Assembly: GCF_907164915.1 (NCBI RefSeq)
Contig: NC_061862.1
Coordinates: 85,980,846-86,044,845, forward strand
Reading direction: 5' to 3'
Source of the DNA: Impatiens glandulifera
Taxonomy: Eukaryota; Streptophyta; Magnoliopsida; Ericales; Balsaminaceae
Length of the DNA: 64,000 nt
Positions 12,401 through 25,426 of this stretch are shown here, piece after piece (within the stretch, counting starts at the first letter, position 1; each line of letters starts with the position of its first letter). Position numbers and translations under genes: made by a program. The notes beneath the pieces were generated by a model. It had not been told where the DNA came from. It was given only the letters and a program-made list of their open reading frames with translations, and did not search any database.

Positions 12401-13211
12401 ACGAGATCTTCATCGATAAGGATCTCATCACCGTTGGCCAATACCAGAGAACTCTTATCCGGGTCAAAACATTGGATTACGTGTCTGGAAAAATGCGCCG
12501 GGCACTTGGAGACACCCATTGTAAGAAGAGAACCAAACCCGATTTCCTTCACGGCTTCCCTCTGTTCTACGCTCAATTTAGGAATCAGTTGAGCGAGGCC
12601 ATGAGGTGATGATCTTGTTAGAAATGCCAGTTTACGTTTCTTGATGGTTTTGGTTTTTTGGGGAGATGGTGGTAACTCTTCATCGAATGGGGTAGTACAC
12701 GGAGAAATATTAGTGGTTTCTGGGGGTGGTTCTGGTAACTCTTCATCGACTGTTGGAGTGGATGTAGGAATAACATTGGTTTTTTTTTTTAGGGGGAAAA
12801 GGTGGTAGTAAAATCTCATCAAAATGGGTAGTACCTACAGCAACATCAGTAGCTTCGACAGCAACTGTGGAAACTGATTCAGTAGTCGATGACGACTTCA
12901 TATTCGTCTTCGTATTTCTCTTCCTCTTCCTTTCATATGTAACCAAGTTATTAAACCTCAAAGTCATTATTTTTGGTGGGATAGCATAAATCAGTATTCA
13001 ACTAAATAAATGGAATAAACATGTGTAAAATTAGTATAAAATATATAAACACAATAAGATTAACCTACCTCTCTGGTTTATTGCGGGGATTGACGTTGGA
13101 TGCAGGAGTGGGGGCAGTTTCGTTTTCGTTTATGCTCCTACAGACTTGCAAGACGACCTCTCGGGAGTCGATGGTATCCACTTCCATGTTGTTGCCTTGG
13201 TTCTCTAACAT
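9432..13211 (-). pseudogene. ULP1-like cysteine protease gene, copy B, frameshifted
   Basis: Nine exons by comparison with copy C (minus): 13069-13211, 12141-12956, 11906-12065, 11608-11826, 10468-11522, 10210-10387, 10035-10133, 9621-9962, 9432-9542. The C-terminal exons encode a C48 (ULP1/SUMO-protease-like) domain with the triad visible: His in SGHFFLVCVN, Asp in VLDNSGR, Cys in TDCGVYLMRHMETY, plus the upstream Gln of WQDQTNKTDCG. N-terminal exons are basic and Pro-rich; exon 5 carries an acidic repeat. Damage: an A run in exon 2 (11 A in sense) shifts the frame; a six-G run near 12,352 shifts it again; a TAA at 11716-11718 interrupts exon 4; one base is missing near 10,920 and one is gained in a 12-G run at 10,630-10,641, which compensate. 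ULP1 proteases remove SUMO or related tags; in transposons their role is unproven. Confidence 0.8.
10615..10915 (-). repeat. Degenerate acidic repeat in ULP1 exon 5, copy B
   Basis: Tandem units of about 60 bp with the consensus NDQGEGKE.VEEPK in the ancestral frame. About four units are visible, followed by a Glu/Asp run and the G run. In copy B as it stands, the exon's reading frame passes through the region in another frame and gives a Met/Arg/Lys-rich product (MIRVKGRNMLRNPK). Confidence 0.75.
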
Positions 13212-13379
13212 CTTCAGAAGAAATCCTTGTAGAATAAAAGAAATATCTAGGGTTTCGACGTTGAGTGTTTGGATGATCGTCGGGAGATAGAGAGAGAAGA
13301 AAATGAACAGTTGCTTATGAAAATGAAAAGGATGGAGAGTGGGATTGTAGCGGGAAATTGAAATTATATCAACAAGTAA

Positions 13380-14560
13380 TGGAAGCGAATAAATATTCGT
13401 TCGATATCGTAACTTCTTACATAAATTCATAAAATAAATTGAAAATAAAAACTATTATTCGAAGCGAAGATTTATTCGCGGGATGTAAATGCAAGGGTAA
13501 GTGAATTTACATGACAGGCAATTGATCTTCTCATGGGAGGGAAGGGTGTTTTACATGAGCGTAAGGCGAAAAATAATTGAAAAGAAGAAATCTTCGCTTT
13601 CAATCGTCTCCTCAAAAAAAAATTAAAAAAGTAGAGTGAACTAATTAATTGAATTAACATTTATTAATAAACGAAAATATAAAATTAATAAAAAAAAATA
13701 GTGAAGTGATTGAAGCGAAGATTTGTTCGGTTGCTCCATGTCATCTTTAATTAATTGAATTAATATTTAATAAATGGAAATATAAAATTCAATCTGATTG
13801 GTCTTTACATACATGGGTAAGTGTCTTTTCATGGTAGGCAGGCGGTCTTCTCATTGGTGGATTGGGGGATTTACATGATGTTTTTATTAAAATTAATTGA
13901 AGCAAATATATCTTCGCTTCTGAGGGTCTCCAAGCCAAAAAAATTAAATACAAAATTAAATAAAATTCCTAAAAAAAAATATGAATGAATTAATTGAAGC
14001 GAATATTATATCGCTGCATGTGATTTTCAATAAATTAAATTAATATCAGGTCATCTTTAATTAATTGAATTAATATTTAATAAATGGAAATATAAAATCC
14101 ATGTAATTTTGGTCTTTACATACATGGGTAAGTGTCTTTCCATGGTAGGCAGGCGGGCTTCTCATTGGTGGGTTGGGGGTTTACATGATGTTTTTATTAA
14201 AATTAATTGAAGCAAATATATCTTCGCTCCTGAGGGTCTCCAGGCCAAAAAAAAATTAATAAAAAATTAAATAAAATTCCTAAAAAAAATATGAATGAAT
14301 TAATTGAAGCGAATATTATATCGCTGCATGTGATTTTCAATAAATTAAATTAATATTTAATAAACGGAAATATAAAATACATGTCAATTTGGTCTTTACA
14401 TAGATGTGTAAGTATATTTTCATGAAAGGCAAGCGGTCTTCTCATGGGTGGCTATGGGGGGTTTACATGAGGGTCAGGGCAACGGGCGTGGATATCTTCG
14501 CTCCCATCGCATCTCACCCTTCCCTCTGACACGGTGCTCTGAGCGAAGATATCTTATTCG
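13380..14560. repeat. Subterminal direct repeats of copy B
   Basis: Four copies of a block containing cttctcat, ggg and tttacatga, preceded by ttacatacatgggtaagtg, start near 13,490, 13,803, 14,110 and 14,395. The spacing is close to 300 bp. Each is flanked by a palindrome-like site (for example gaagcgaagatttattcg at 13,457, gaagcgaatattatatcgc at 13,995 and 14,305, gagcgaagatatcttattcg at 14,540). Two units (about 13,740-14,030 and 14,045-14,340) are almost the same sequence. No coding potential. Confidence 0.8.
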
Positions 14561-14768
14561 GGTGCTATATGAATATTATATAATTTCCTGGCGTTAACAA
14601 ACGCTGCCGTTAACGGCGTCTTGTGTGAACCCGGGATGAAACTCGGATTCCGAATCTCCCTCCCCCGTCTCCTACCCAGATTGATTTATTATTAAAATAA
14701 TAATGCTGCAATCTGATTGGTTCGCAACAGGGGAACACGGACAATCGGTAGCAGAAGATCTGAAGTGT

Positions 14769-15185
14769 TGGAGCAGTCTGACCATTTAAGTGAACTTTAT
14801 TTAACAAAAATATGTTTTCAAACGATAAGAAGAATCAAATTGGAAATTCAATTTTTAATTTGTTAGAGAGATTTTATAATTAAGTTGAATTTATAAAAAA
14901 AAAAAAAAAAAAAAAAAAACCCCTTATTATGATAAATATGAAATATTTTTATTCTAATTTTTATAATAAATTAGAATAGCAAAAATAGATTGAATAATTA
15001 ACATACAAACTAGAAAAAGCTAAAAAAAAATATTGCAATTTTGTTTATAAAATAGAACTTTGTTAATAGATATGGAGAATCAACTTAGTTGCAATAGAAA
15101 GGAAAAAAGAAAGGAAAATATTGTGAATATGGACTAACAAAAGTGTTCCAAAGTATTAAAATAACCAAATCCATCTTTGAAGCAT
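14769..15185. other. Spacer between copy B and the ABCB gene
   Basis: AT-rich, no gene. It contains a long A run (about 14,898-14,922). It also holds the 3' untranslated region of the minus-strand ABCB gene, whose stop codon is at 15,186. Confidence 0.6.
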
Positions 15186-18100
15186 TTATTGGGCGGTGCT
15201 TAAGTGAAGTGCTACTAGAGATGCGTAAGCACCGTTGTTGATCTTCATAAGCATTTCATGATTACCCTTCTCGACAATCCCACCATTTTTCACGACCGCA
15301 ATGATGTCAGCTCCTCTAATGGTCGTGAGTCGATGTGCCACAACGACAGTGGTCCTATTGACCATGACCCGGTCCAACGCGTCTTGAACCACGCGTTCAG
15401 ACTCGGCATCGAGTGCACTCGTAGCCTCGTCAAGCAACAATATCTTCGGGTCTTTCACGATCGCTCTCGCTATAGCTATCCTCTGCTTTTGTCCCCCGGA
15501 CAATTGAATTCCCCTTTCCCCGACGTTAGTCTCGTAGCCGTCGGGCAACGAGGCTATGAAGTTGTGAGCATTGGCGGATTTTGCGGCCGCGATGATCTCA
15601 TCTTCGGTCACCTCACCTTGCTTTCCATAAGCTATGTTGGTGCGAATGGACTCGTTGAAAAGTATCGGCTCTTGGCTTACCAATCCCATTTGTTGTCTTA
15701 ACCAACTTATCTTCAACTTTCTTATCTCAACTCCGTCTAGAAATACGTGCCCTGTGTCGGGATCATAGAACCTTTCGATTAAGCTGATCACCGTCGACTT
15801 CCCACTACCGCTCTCCCCTACAAGCGCAACCGTCTACACAACAAACTCAAACATTTTTAGCTTCACATTTATTGAAAATAAAAGAAAAACATGAACATGA
15901 GACTTTAGTTAACGTTTGAAAAAATATTCGAGCAAGAGTTAGGAGTACATACCTTTCCGGATGGGATAAGTAGAGATAAGTCTCGAAAAACATGAACATC
16001 TTGTCTTGTTGGATATCTGAAACTGATATGATCAAGCTCAATGTCACCTTTGACAACTGCTAAAATGGTTCCATCATCACTTCTTGAATCAATAATCGGT
16101 TTCCTATCAAGGATTTCAAAAATGGATGATGTAGATTCCTTAGCTTTTGCAGTATCTGGAGCTAATGCTGTAGTTTGTGAAATCCCAACTGCTGTCATTG
16201 TCAATGCAAAGAAAACCTACATGCATGAAATTCCATGCAGAGAAGAATCATAAATTATTTACTACTTTCCATTTAATTCTTCAAATATAGATATATATAT
16301 ATAGATAGAATATATGTACCTTGAATACATCTGAAAAATCAGCTTTCCCATGTTTAACCAAAATCGACCCAATGTAGAAACAAAATGCATTCGTGCAATA
16401 GAGAACGAAGAATCCGAATCCAAAACCAATTCCACTTACTATCCCGGTTCTAACTCCACGTTTCACAGGCGTTTCGCATTTTCTTTCGTACATATCCATT
16501 ACTTTATTCTCAGCACAAAATGATGCCACAGTTCTAATGCTTCCAACCGCATCGTTTGCTACTTGACTTGCCTCTTCATACATCACTTTGGCGTCTGAAC
16601 TAAATCCTTGAAAGAATTTCATTTGAAGAAATCCTTGCAAACCAATTAATGGTAAGACCCCGAGAATGATGAACGCTAATATCCAGTTAGCTGTAAACGC
16701 TATGATTAATCCAGCCACCACCGTTGCTATGTTTTGAACAGCTAATGCCAATGTACCACCAACAAGTCCCTTCACATTCGCTGCGTCTGTTGACAATCTT
16801 GCTCCCACGGCACCACTGGAAAAAAGTGGTTTCAATTTTCAAATAAACTAATTATTAAACCAAACATAAGTTTTCATTGAAGGTGAAATCTTTTTGTACC
16901 TGGAATTACAAGGGTCATCAAACCAGCTGATTTCCTGATGAACAATCTTTTCAAACGTTAAAGAACGAATTCTTTGTATCAACTTACCACCAGCAATTCC
17001 AAAGAAGTAATTTTGAAGTGGAAGAGCTATGAGAATAACAATTCCCAATAGCAAATACATTGCAGCCCAAAACTTGGAATCATTTCTCAACTGATGTGGA
17101 GGTTCGAAGAAGATTTTAATGGCGGAAGACATTAAGAGACCAAAGATGGGGAATGTTAGACCATTTACAGCAGCAGCTATGCTTCCCAAGAACAGAATAG
17201 GAAACTCTGATTTGTTCATGTTAGCTAGCCGCTTCATAGAGACACTCTTCTTCTTATGCTTTCCTTGTTCGTTCATCATTGTTGTTATTTCTTCTCCTTC
17301 AATCTCTGTTTGGATTCCTACTGGTGCAGGAAGTCCCAAACTGAAAGTGAAGGATCGTCTGCTACCTGATGAACCTCTGCTTATGGATCTCCTTAGTTTT
17401 CGCAAACTCGATGTTGATCTTCCAATGCTCATGGCCATCTCTGTTTCCATTATCATATCTGCATCTACTATAACTTTTCTTTCGTCAACTTCTGTAGCTG
17501 ATCTTTCTTGCAAACGGACTAATTGGGAGTATGCCCCATCTGGGTTTTCGATCAAATCCTCATGAGTTCCTGTTAATTACACAACTTTCTCAATATATTC
17601 ATCAAAAAATACATAATCATTATGATAATTACTTACTCAAAATAAAGAAAATTTTATCTTATAAATTAATCATATCCAAATTAAGAAGTGGTCAAGTGGG
17701 CAACAAATTAAGAGTCCACATATGAAAAACACAAGAATCTTGATCAGCCAAAACTCATCACATGTCATAATTAACTTATACTAAATTGTTTTTGCTAGAT
17801 TTTTCACTAAATACTTTGTAAAACTATGGACTAATAGAATGATTTTATCCTTTAAAGAAAAGAAAAAAAGAGTTCACTAAAGAAGTTACCTTGTTCCACA
17901 AGTTTTCCATCTTGCACTACTGCAATGAGATCCGCGTTTCTAATTGTAGTCAAACGATGAGCAACGACAACCGTTGTTCTATCCAACATGATCCTCGTTA
18001 ATGCCTCTTGTACCACGCGTTCTGATTCAGTATCGAGTGCACTTGTTGCTTCATCGAGAAGAAGAATTCTCGGGTTTTTAAGAATTGCTCTAGCTATAGC

Positions 18101-21100
18101 GATTCTTTGCTTCTGTCCTCCTGAGAGTTGTGTTCCATGCTCACCAACCATAGTGTCCAATCCCTATAAGATTAATATACAACATTATGATAATTACTAT
18201 AGATTGAACTATATATGTAAATTAGAAAAAATATTCATTTTTTATATTTACATTTGGCAACTTGTCGATGAACTTTGCGGCATTAGCAAGCTCGATCGCG
18301 GTTCTTATCTCGTCATTGCTAGCATTTTCCTTCCCATATGCTATATTCTCTCTTATTGTGGTAGTAAACAAAATAGGTTCTTGGCTAACTAATCCCATTT
18401 TCTCTCTAATCCATTTGAGTTTAAATTTTTTCAAGTTAATCCCATCGATCAAAACCTCGCCAGCATCCGGGTCATAGAATCTTTCGAGAAGACTTATAAC
18501 CGTCGACTTCCCACTTCCACTTTGTCCAACTAAAGCCATTGTCATGCCACTCGTCACCTTGAGTGAAAACCCCGAGAATATTTGAACATCACGTCTTGCC
18601 GGGTAACTAAAGTATACATCTCTCAATTCGATATCACCCTTCACATCTTCCATCACTATCCCGCTAGTATCGGATGCATCAATCAATGGCTTACGTTTGA
18701 TCGCCTCAAACATCTTGTATGCAGCCGCTTGACCGGCTGCAAATGCACTTACGCTTGGTGATGTTTGTCCTAATGACCTAAAATTACCAAAAAGATAAGA
18801 AAAATTACTAAAAGTATGCGATTTTTCTCATTAAACTAGGGTGGTAAGACACGAAATTATACTTACATTCCTCCGGTCATGATTGCCATGATGACATTGA
18901 TAACATCTCCACCATTATACCCTTTTTCGATGATTAGCTTAGCTCCATACCATGTGGAGAGACCATACGAGCCGAAAAGGATGAATAAGACGAGACCAAT
19001 TCCCAAACCGGAGGCCAGATCTTGTTGAACACTGGCAGCGTAAGCGATTTGTAGCTCTTTTTCGTACTTTTTTATGGCGAGCTTCTCACCAGTGAATGCA
19101 GCCACGGTTCTAATGGCTCCGATAGTTTGTTCAACTACATTTCCAGCTTCCGCGTAGGCGGTTTGTCCACGACTAGCCATCTTAGACATGATCATTGCCA
19201 TGCTTCCTCCGGCTATGACTAGGGCAGGAATGCATGTTAATAGAACCAATGAGAGTAGCCATCCTCTCACAAAAGCAATCACAAATCCTCCTACAAAGGT
19301 TGCCATTAGTTGAATGAATTTGCCCACCTGCGCGCCCATATCAAATTAATTAATATACTTAGTATTATTTTCTTGTCTTGTCAATTTGAAACAAACAAAC
19401 AAAAAAATGAACTAAAACCTTTTCACCCATAGCATCTTGAATGAGGATTGTATCACCCGACATTCTCCCCACAATCTCTCCGGTTGAGGTCTCGGTGTCG
19501 AAGAATGCGATATCCTGTTTTAGTATTGTCTTCAAATACAATGCTCTTATTCTCGCTGATTGTCTTTCTCCAGTTACCATCCAACCAGCCACCTCTACAT
19601 ACGTATTTACAATAAATATCATCAATACTTGTTAGTCTAATAGTTAATGTAACTTTTGCATTATTTAAATTAATATCTGTGAATAAACTAGTTATGAAAC
19701 TCTTAATGATGTCGGTATCCTTTTTAGATCTAAGTGGGAACAAGGATTGCTTACAACCTTTCAAAAAGTCAAAAGTTTAATCTTATTGAAAATAATTATG
19801 GAATAAAATGTCTAAGACATGCATTTCTTCTATGTATTTATGAACATGTTATCATCGATCAAAAGTTAAAAAGACTTTGATCAGATATATATGTTTAGTG
19901 TCCAAATTTTGTGAAAGAAAAGAAAAAGGAATCAATGAATAAGAAGTGATAGTTTGAGGGCAATTTTCGTTTTTCTATTATTATGTAAATAATTTCGATG
20001 ACGTGGGTACTTACGTAAGAATGACGCAACTGCTGAAGCAATGGCCAGATAAAGAAAATTGAGAGACACCTACAATAAAAATAATTTAAAGTCAGCTCAT
20101 TTCATTTGTCAAATTAAATCTCATTTTATTTTATTTGTTTCATTTTATTATTACAAGTCACAACTATTATTTTAATAAGAAGTTATATATATACATATAA
20201 ATAATATAGATTCTTTGTTGGAAAAAATACTTGTTTTTAGTAGTACTGATCAATAATCATCAATAGACTCAATACTAAAGTCCTATTAAACATGAAGGAA
20301 ATAATACTAATTCCATTTCTAATGAAAGAAAATTATGTGCCTATCAAATTTATTACATGAAAATATCATAATTTTCATCTATTTTTAAAATATAATCTAT
20401 AAACGGAAAGAATATTGTCTAATAGTTAATCTCAAATGATAATTTTATTTAATTATGTATTAAGATGATAAACAAAAGAAATACTCTAATTGAAATGGAA
20501 TGTCTCTAAATTATTTTGTTAAAAATAATTGTATAGTTTGAATATAAAAAATTGGTAATCAAACAAATTTCTCTCATCAAATTATCAAATACTAAATTTA
20601 CCAATGTTCTTGTTTTATTATTTATATATAATATATATATATACTAAATGGTATTTTAATGATTCATTCATCTAAACAATTATACCATTTTCAAATAATT
20701 CAAACTATTATTTTGGAGATAAATAATTTAATTAATTTCAAATAATTCATTGCTAAAACTACATCAAAATATTAAACAGATTACCGTAAATTGTTGCAAT
20801 TAATGTACCCCATTAATAATAATACTATAATCAAATTTGGCAAGAAAATATTATATACATTTTTTGATTAATTGTGAATTTGTTAGTACTTACTAATTAA
20901 GTTCATTCCATCGCAATAACTACATCCATATATATGACTAAAATCTTACACTAAAATAAATAAACAAAAATAAAAATAGAAGCTTCAACCACGATGACTG
21001 GTGGAAGCTAACTACAATTGTTGGGTGAAAAGTATTCTAAAATAAAATAATTTTTTATTTATTAATATATTCAACAAGTTTTTATAATTGTATAAATATC

Positions 21101-22348
21101 TTTGAGAAACTTGCATTTGAATCAATATGTTCTTTTTTCACCATTATTCTTGTCTGCCACTTTATGAGAAGAATATATAAGTACAATTATGTTAAAAGTC
21201 AATATATACATCATTCCATATTTGTCGAAGTTTTATTGGGTTAAGAAAAACATTATAATTTTGTTTGTTTATTTTTCTAATTATTTTGAAGGGCAAAATC
21301 CAATTGAATTGGGTTTAATTTAAATTACAAGGAAGCAAAACTGCACATATATATTTTATAAATATAGTCAATATGCTAGCTTATTATATAACCCTTTATT
21401 CTGTTTTATCTTCTTCTTTTCACTTAGGCTCTTGGGGGACCAATATTCAATAATATAAAGTAAGTGTATATATATAGAATATGAATTATACTTAATCCCT
21501 TTCATTGTCTAAATATGAATTATTTTGTATATAATTAATCTAATTTAGAAATTAAATTATAATATTCATTAAAATAATACCAATAATGTCTAGTTAAATT
21601 AAAATGATACCAGAACACACCCCATTTAGGACAAGAATCAAAATTGCATTTATTGATAGTTTAATTCATTTAATTTTCCTAACTTTACAGAAAAACTGTA
21701 TTAATTAATGAATAATTGTTGTTTTGACTAACACAACCCCGGCCCATAAACTTAATCTTTTTAATTAATTATTAAATATTTTATTTAATCCAAAGTCATT
21801 CAAGAAATATAAAAGAATCCTTTCATGATTTTCATACTTCATGTATAATATATTTAAGTTACTTACAAACTAAGCTTATTGCAATTAAATAGTTTCAAAA
21901 TCAAATTTAAATAAAAACAAATACATCCTTTGTAGATAGATCATCCCTTATAATGAATATTTGAGTTAGGTAAAGATCATACTTTGGAAACAAGTCTTCA
22001 CTTAAAAACCCTTTTGTGCTTAATTAAAAACAAAATTAATTTATATAAAGTTTAGTATATACATATATATCCTAATGAATTATTAATAAAGAGAATAATA
22101 ATAAAAATTACCTTGGAAACTTCTTGAACAATCTGAGAAGAAGAAGTGGTGCCGAAGGAATTAATAAGCTGACCGAAGATGAGAGTCATGAGCGGTTGAG
22201 ATAGACCGTTGGCGACGGCGCCGACAGTTCCAACGGTCATCAGAAAGTAATCAAATCGATCGGCAAATGAAAACAGCTTATAGAAAGGAACCTTCTGATC
22301 ATCAATATTATCATCTTTTCTTCCTTGTTCTTGTTCTTGGTCATTCAT
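15186..22348 (-). CDS. ABCB-type (P-glycoprotein-like) full-size ABC transporter
   Basis: Ten exons (minus): 22112-22348, 20015-20069, 19419-19594, 18867-19327, 18252-18777, 17890-18163, 16900-17569, 16320-16815, 15953-16216, 15186-15833. Phases agree and the coding length is 3807 bases (1268 residues), normal for plant ABCB proteins. Order is TMD1-NBD1-linker-TMD2-NBD2. NBD1 (exons 5-6) has Walker [10 protein letters not shown] (about residue 394), LSGGQKQR (about 497) and Walker [13 protein letters not shown]2 (exon 10) has [17 protein letters not shown] and [12 protein letters not shown]1 has [14 protein letters not shown] and GEKVGKFIQL. The sequence most resembles the Arabidopsis ABCB4/ABCB11/ABCB21 group (plasma-membrane exporters, several moving auxin), but the substrate cannot be read from sequence. 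The long first intron (2 kb) and all others are GT-AG. No frame damage was seen, so it should be a working gene. Confidence 0.93.
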
Positions 22349-22490
22349 CTTGTCGACGATCTATCAAGAATGGATCTTTCTCTGCATTAAAGAAAATCTA
22401 GAGAGAGAAAGAGAAGGGTTCTTGATTTTTTGTATTAATGGATTAGTAGAATAGAAGAAATAATGATAATAGATGTTTAATTGTTGTAAA

Positions 22491-22496
22491 TTTATA
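22491..22496 (-). promoter_or_regulatory. Probable TATA box of the ABCB gene
   Basis: On the minus strand the sequence reads GGCTATAAATTT, giving TATAAA about 145 bases upstream of the ABCB start codon. The stretch between is GA/CT-rich, as expected for a plant 5' UTR. Inferred from position and sequence only. Confidence 0.5.
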
Positions 22497-22499
22497 GCC

Positions 22500-24535
22500 T
22501 TTTTTTTAATTGACAGCCAGGACCCAGGGTGTTGTTGGTAAGGTGGTGTAAATAGAGTTTTTCATTTTTGGGTTTGTAATAAATTTGCAATATTAAATAA
22601 TACATAGTTTATTAAAAAAAAGATTTTTTTCTTATTTAGAGGTGATTTGTAATTATAATTGTTACATGTTATATTTAAAAAAGGTGAGTAAATTAAGAGA
22701 ATGTGTATTATAGCAAATTAACTTATTTTATAAATATATATATTATAATATTTATAAAATTAATAAGTACAACTTTAATTCAACCATAATAGAAGATAGT
22801 ATTTATTGTAATTGGAAGAAAAAAAAATTAAGAAAAAAGTTACAGAGTGGATTGGACTGGACCAAAAAAAAAAATTAAGATGTAAGCAAAGCACATAAGA
22901 CAATTTTATTTTATCTATTACTGAAATCTTTAAGGACTTGTTTTATATTATTTTTTATATGTTTTAGTCAAAATCTCATCTATCATCTTTTAATTAATTT
23001 ATTTATTTATTAAAACATATAAAATATTAAAATATTAAAATATTCTATCATTTGAATATTTTATAATTTTATTGTACTATTATTTAAGGATAATTAAGTA
23101 AATAGTCCTTCTAAAATTTAAATTTTTTATTTTTACCCAAACAATTTTTTTTTATAAAAAAAAAAATCAGGTTTTATCCCTTCAAATAACCAACACCAAA
23201 CTCTATGATACGACGAGGGAATCCTTTTTGACACAACTTTGTTAGTATTTTGAAACTTAATTTCTGTTTTTTACTATCATAATGCAATGAAATTTTTTGT
23301 TTTTTTTCTCGGACTAAATATGCTCACTTTTAGTTTTTTTTACTTCTAATTGTATTTTCATTAACTTATTCATTATTTTTGGTCAATCTAATTATATCGA
23401 TCATTTCATGTATTGTCATCAATCTCACGTTTATGGTTGAGTCATAGGGCCGGATTAATTGATGGTACAAATATGTGGATCGCTATAAAATTTTACAAGA
23501 TTTATTGGGGTGAGATGAAGACGGAGAATGCAGCACATCAATGAATGCATCCACAAAATGCAAAACAAATATCCTCAAATTATTAATATTTGGATCTTTA
23601 AGGTTCGGAATAGTAATAGATGTAGATGGTTGTAAGCTCTAAATCTTTGTATCGAATGGATAATCCAACAAGTCGGGTCATACTAAAACAATCATTTATA
23701 GAAATCGCTTTCAAATTTACACATTCATTCAAAATTTTGAATTTCCAAAATCTTTTTTCACTATTAATAAAGAATTTTTCTTTTCATAAATATTAATTTA
23801 CCCTTATGTATAATAACTTAAGGAAAAAATACAAGAAATGTCCTCAAATTTTGTTGAATGTGCAACTTAGCCCTTGATCTTTTAATAATGAATACATATA
23901 GATTCTTTCTCCTTAAATTGTAGGGATGCATTCATATTTTCTTTAACAAATTACGGAAAAGTCCAATACATTGATTGAAAACGAAAAACAACCAAACCAA
24001 CAACCAATCTTTACAATCACACAAAAGCTTATATATAATTAGAAACTTTAGTAAAACTCAACTAATCTTTTTCTTCAATATTCCATGCCTAGATAGAACC
24101 TTAGAGACGAATTATTAATCATAATTTTTTTCTTTTCTTTTCTTTTTGAAAGTTAGGACTAATAATGGAAAGGTTACCAAAAATAAAATCACAAGATAGT
24201 TCAAAAACATGCATATATCCAAATAAGTTGTTACAAAGTGTAGACTCTAAATATATTCATTTTGTTTAGTCATTAGAAGATACAAGAAAGCAAAATAATT
24301 CACTTTATTGTGAGCCTCATTATATCTTATATATCAATAGTATTGAATTAAGATCGAGTTTTACTATTCACTTTATTGTCTTAGGTTCATTTTTCAATTA
24401 AAACTCTTTGATTGGAATGAGATAACACATTCCCTAAGTTTGATTAGTCAATTACTATGATGATCATCAACAATAAGAATGTGTCCAACCCAATTGTTAT
24501 CCTCTTTTAACCTCACATATAAATTGATCACTATC
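22500..24535. other. AT-rich intergenic region
   Basis: About 2 kb with no supported gene on either strand. It is probably the distal promoter of the ABCB gene and plain spacer. It ends at the target duplication of the CACTA element. Confidence 0.6.
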
Positions 24536-24556
24536 CACTGGTGAAAAAGTGGTCAA

Positions 24557-25215
24557 AACCGAGAGTTAAAACTCTCGGTTTTGACATTATAACTCTCGGT
24601 AAAGAGACCTTACCGAAGGTTTTAGTAACTCTCGCCATCCCTCGGTAATGACTCTCTCGGGATTTCCACAAAGAGAAAAACCGAGAGTTATATGAAAACT
24701 TTCGGATTTTTCTCTTTTGGAAAAACCGAGGGTTTTACAAAGAACTTTCGATTTTTCTCTTTTTGAAAAACCCGAGGGTTGTACAAATAACTTTCGGTTT
24801 TTCTCTGTATGGAAAAACCGAGGGTTTTGCAAACAACTTTCGGTTTTTCTCATTGTGGAAAAACCGAGAGTTTTCATATAACTTTCGGTTTTTCTCTGTG
24901 TGGAAAAACCGAGGGTTTTACAAAGAACTTTCGGTTTTTCTCTTTGTGGAAAAACCGAGGGTTTTACAAATAACTTTCGGTTTTTCTATGTGTGGAAAAA
25001 CCGAGGGTTTTGCACACAACTTTCGGGTTTTCTCTTTGTGGAAAAACCGAGAGATATTACAAAACTTTCGGTTTTCCCTTATATGAAAACCGAGAGTTTT
25101 CTAATAACTCTCGGTTTTCTCTTCGGCTAAAAACCGAGAGTTTTCTAATATCTCTCGGTTTTTCCACAAAGAGAAAACCCGAGAGATTTCATTTTTACCT
25201 TCGGTTTTTTCATGT
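24557..25215. repeat. Left subterminal palindrome array of the CACTA element
   Basis: About a dozen units of roughly 50-60 bp, each with arms like AAAACCGAGGGTTTT and AACTTTCGGTTTTTC around a short variable loop. The adjoining spacer (ctctttgtgg and variants) is repeated too. Long open frames across it are products of the repeat and not genes. Confidence 0.9.
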
Positions 25216-25426
25216 AAATTTTTAAAAATGTGCGGATTATTTTGTTCAAAACCAAAACATGTTCAGCCACCAAACCAATATATCAATGATAAAAGAAATG
25301 CAACATACATTAAACGATCACATTAATTGACCATGAACATTACAAAATTCGACACCAAACTAATATTCCGAACAATCTGTTCTAAATTCAACCACTAATG
25401 AAAAAAAGTTTTGAATCGAAACAACC

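Larger units (their letters stand above)
7361..14768 (-). mobile_element. ULP1/PMD element, copy B
   Basis: Copy B reads right to left: terminal segment (14,768 down to about 14,480), repeat-rich leader, ULP1-type gene (13,211-9,432), palindrome array (about 9,160-8,732), PMD gene (8,525-7,361). The right edge is set by comparison with copy C: similarity starts at TTCAGATCTTCTGCTACC, at 14,751-14,768 here (reverse complement) and 57,797 in C, and the flanks outside differ. The terminal segment, leader, exon order and PMD start are collinear with copy C. The left edge is not defined; 7,361 is only the end of the PMD gene. No transposase gene and no inverted copy of the terminal sequence were found near the other end. 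Confidence 0.7.

Noticed and set aside
14898..14922. Poly(A) run as the tail of a retroposed gene or SINE
   Set aside because: No target duplication and no body sequence of a retroelement were found beside it; it lies in simple AT-rich spacer.
15258..15701. Plus-strand frames across the ABCB exons
   Set aside because: They are antisense shadows of conserved nucleotide-binding domains on the minus strand.
24763..25225. Overlapping Phe-rich open frames across the left CACTA end
   Set aside because: They come from translating the palindromic repeat in several frames; none has domain features.
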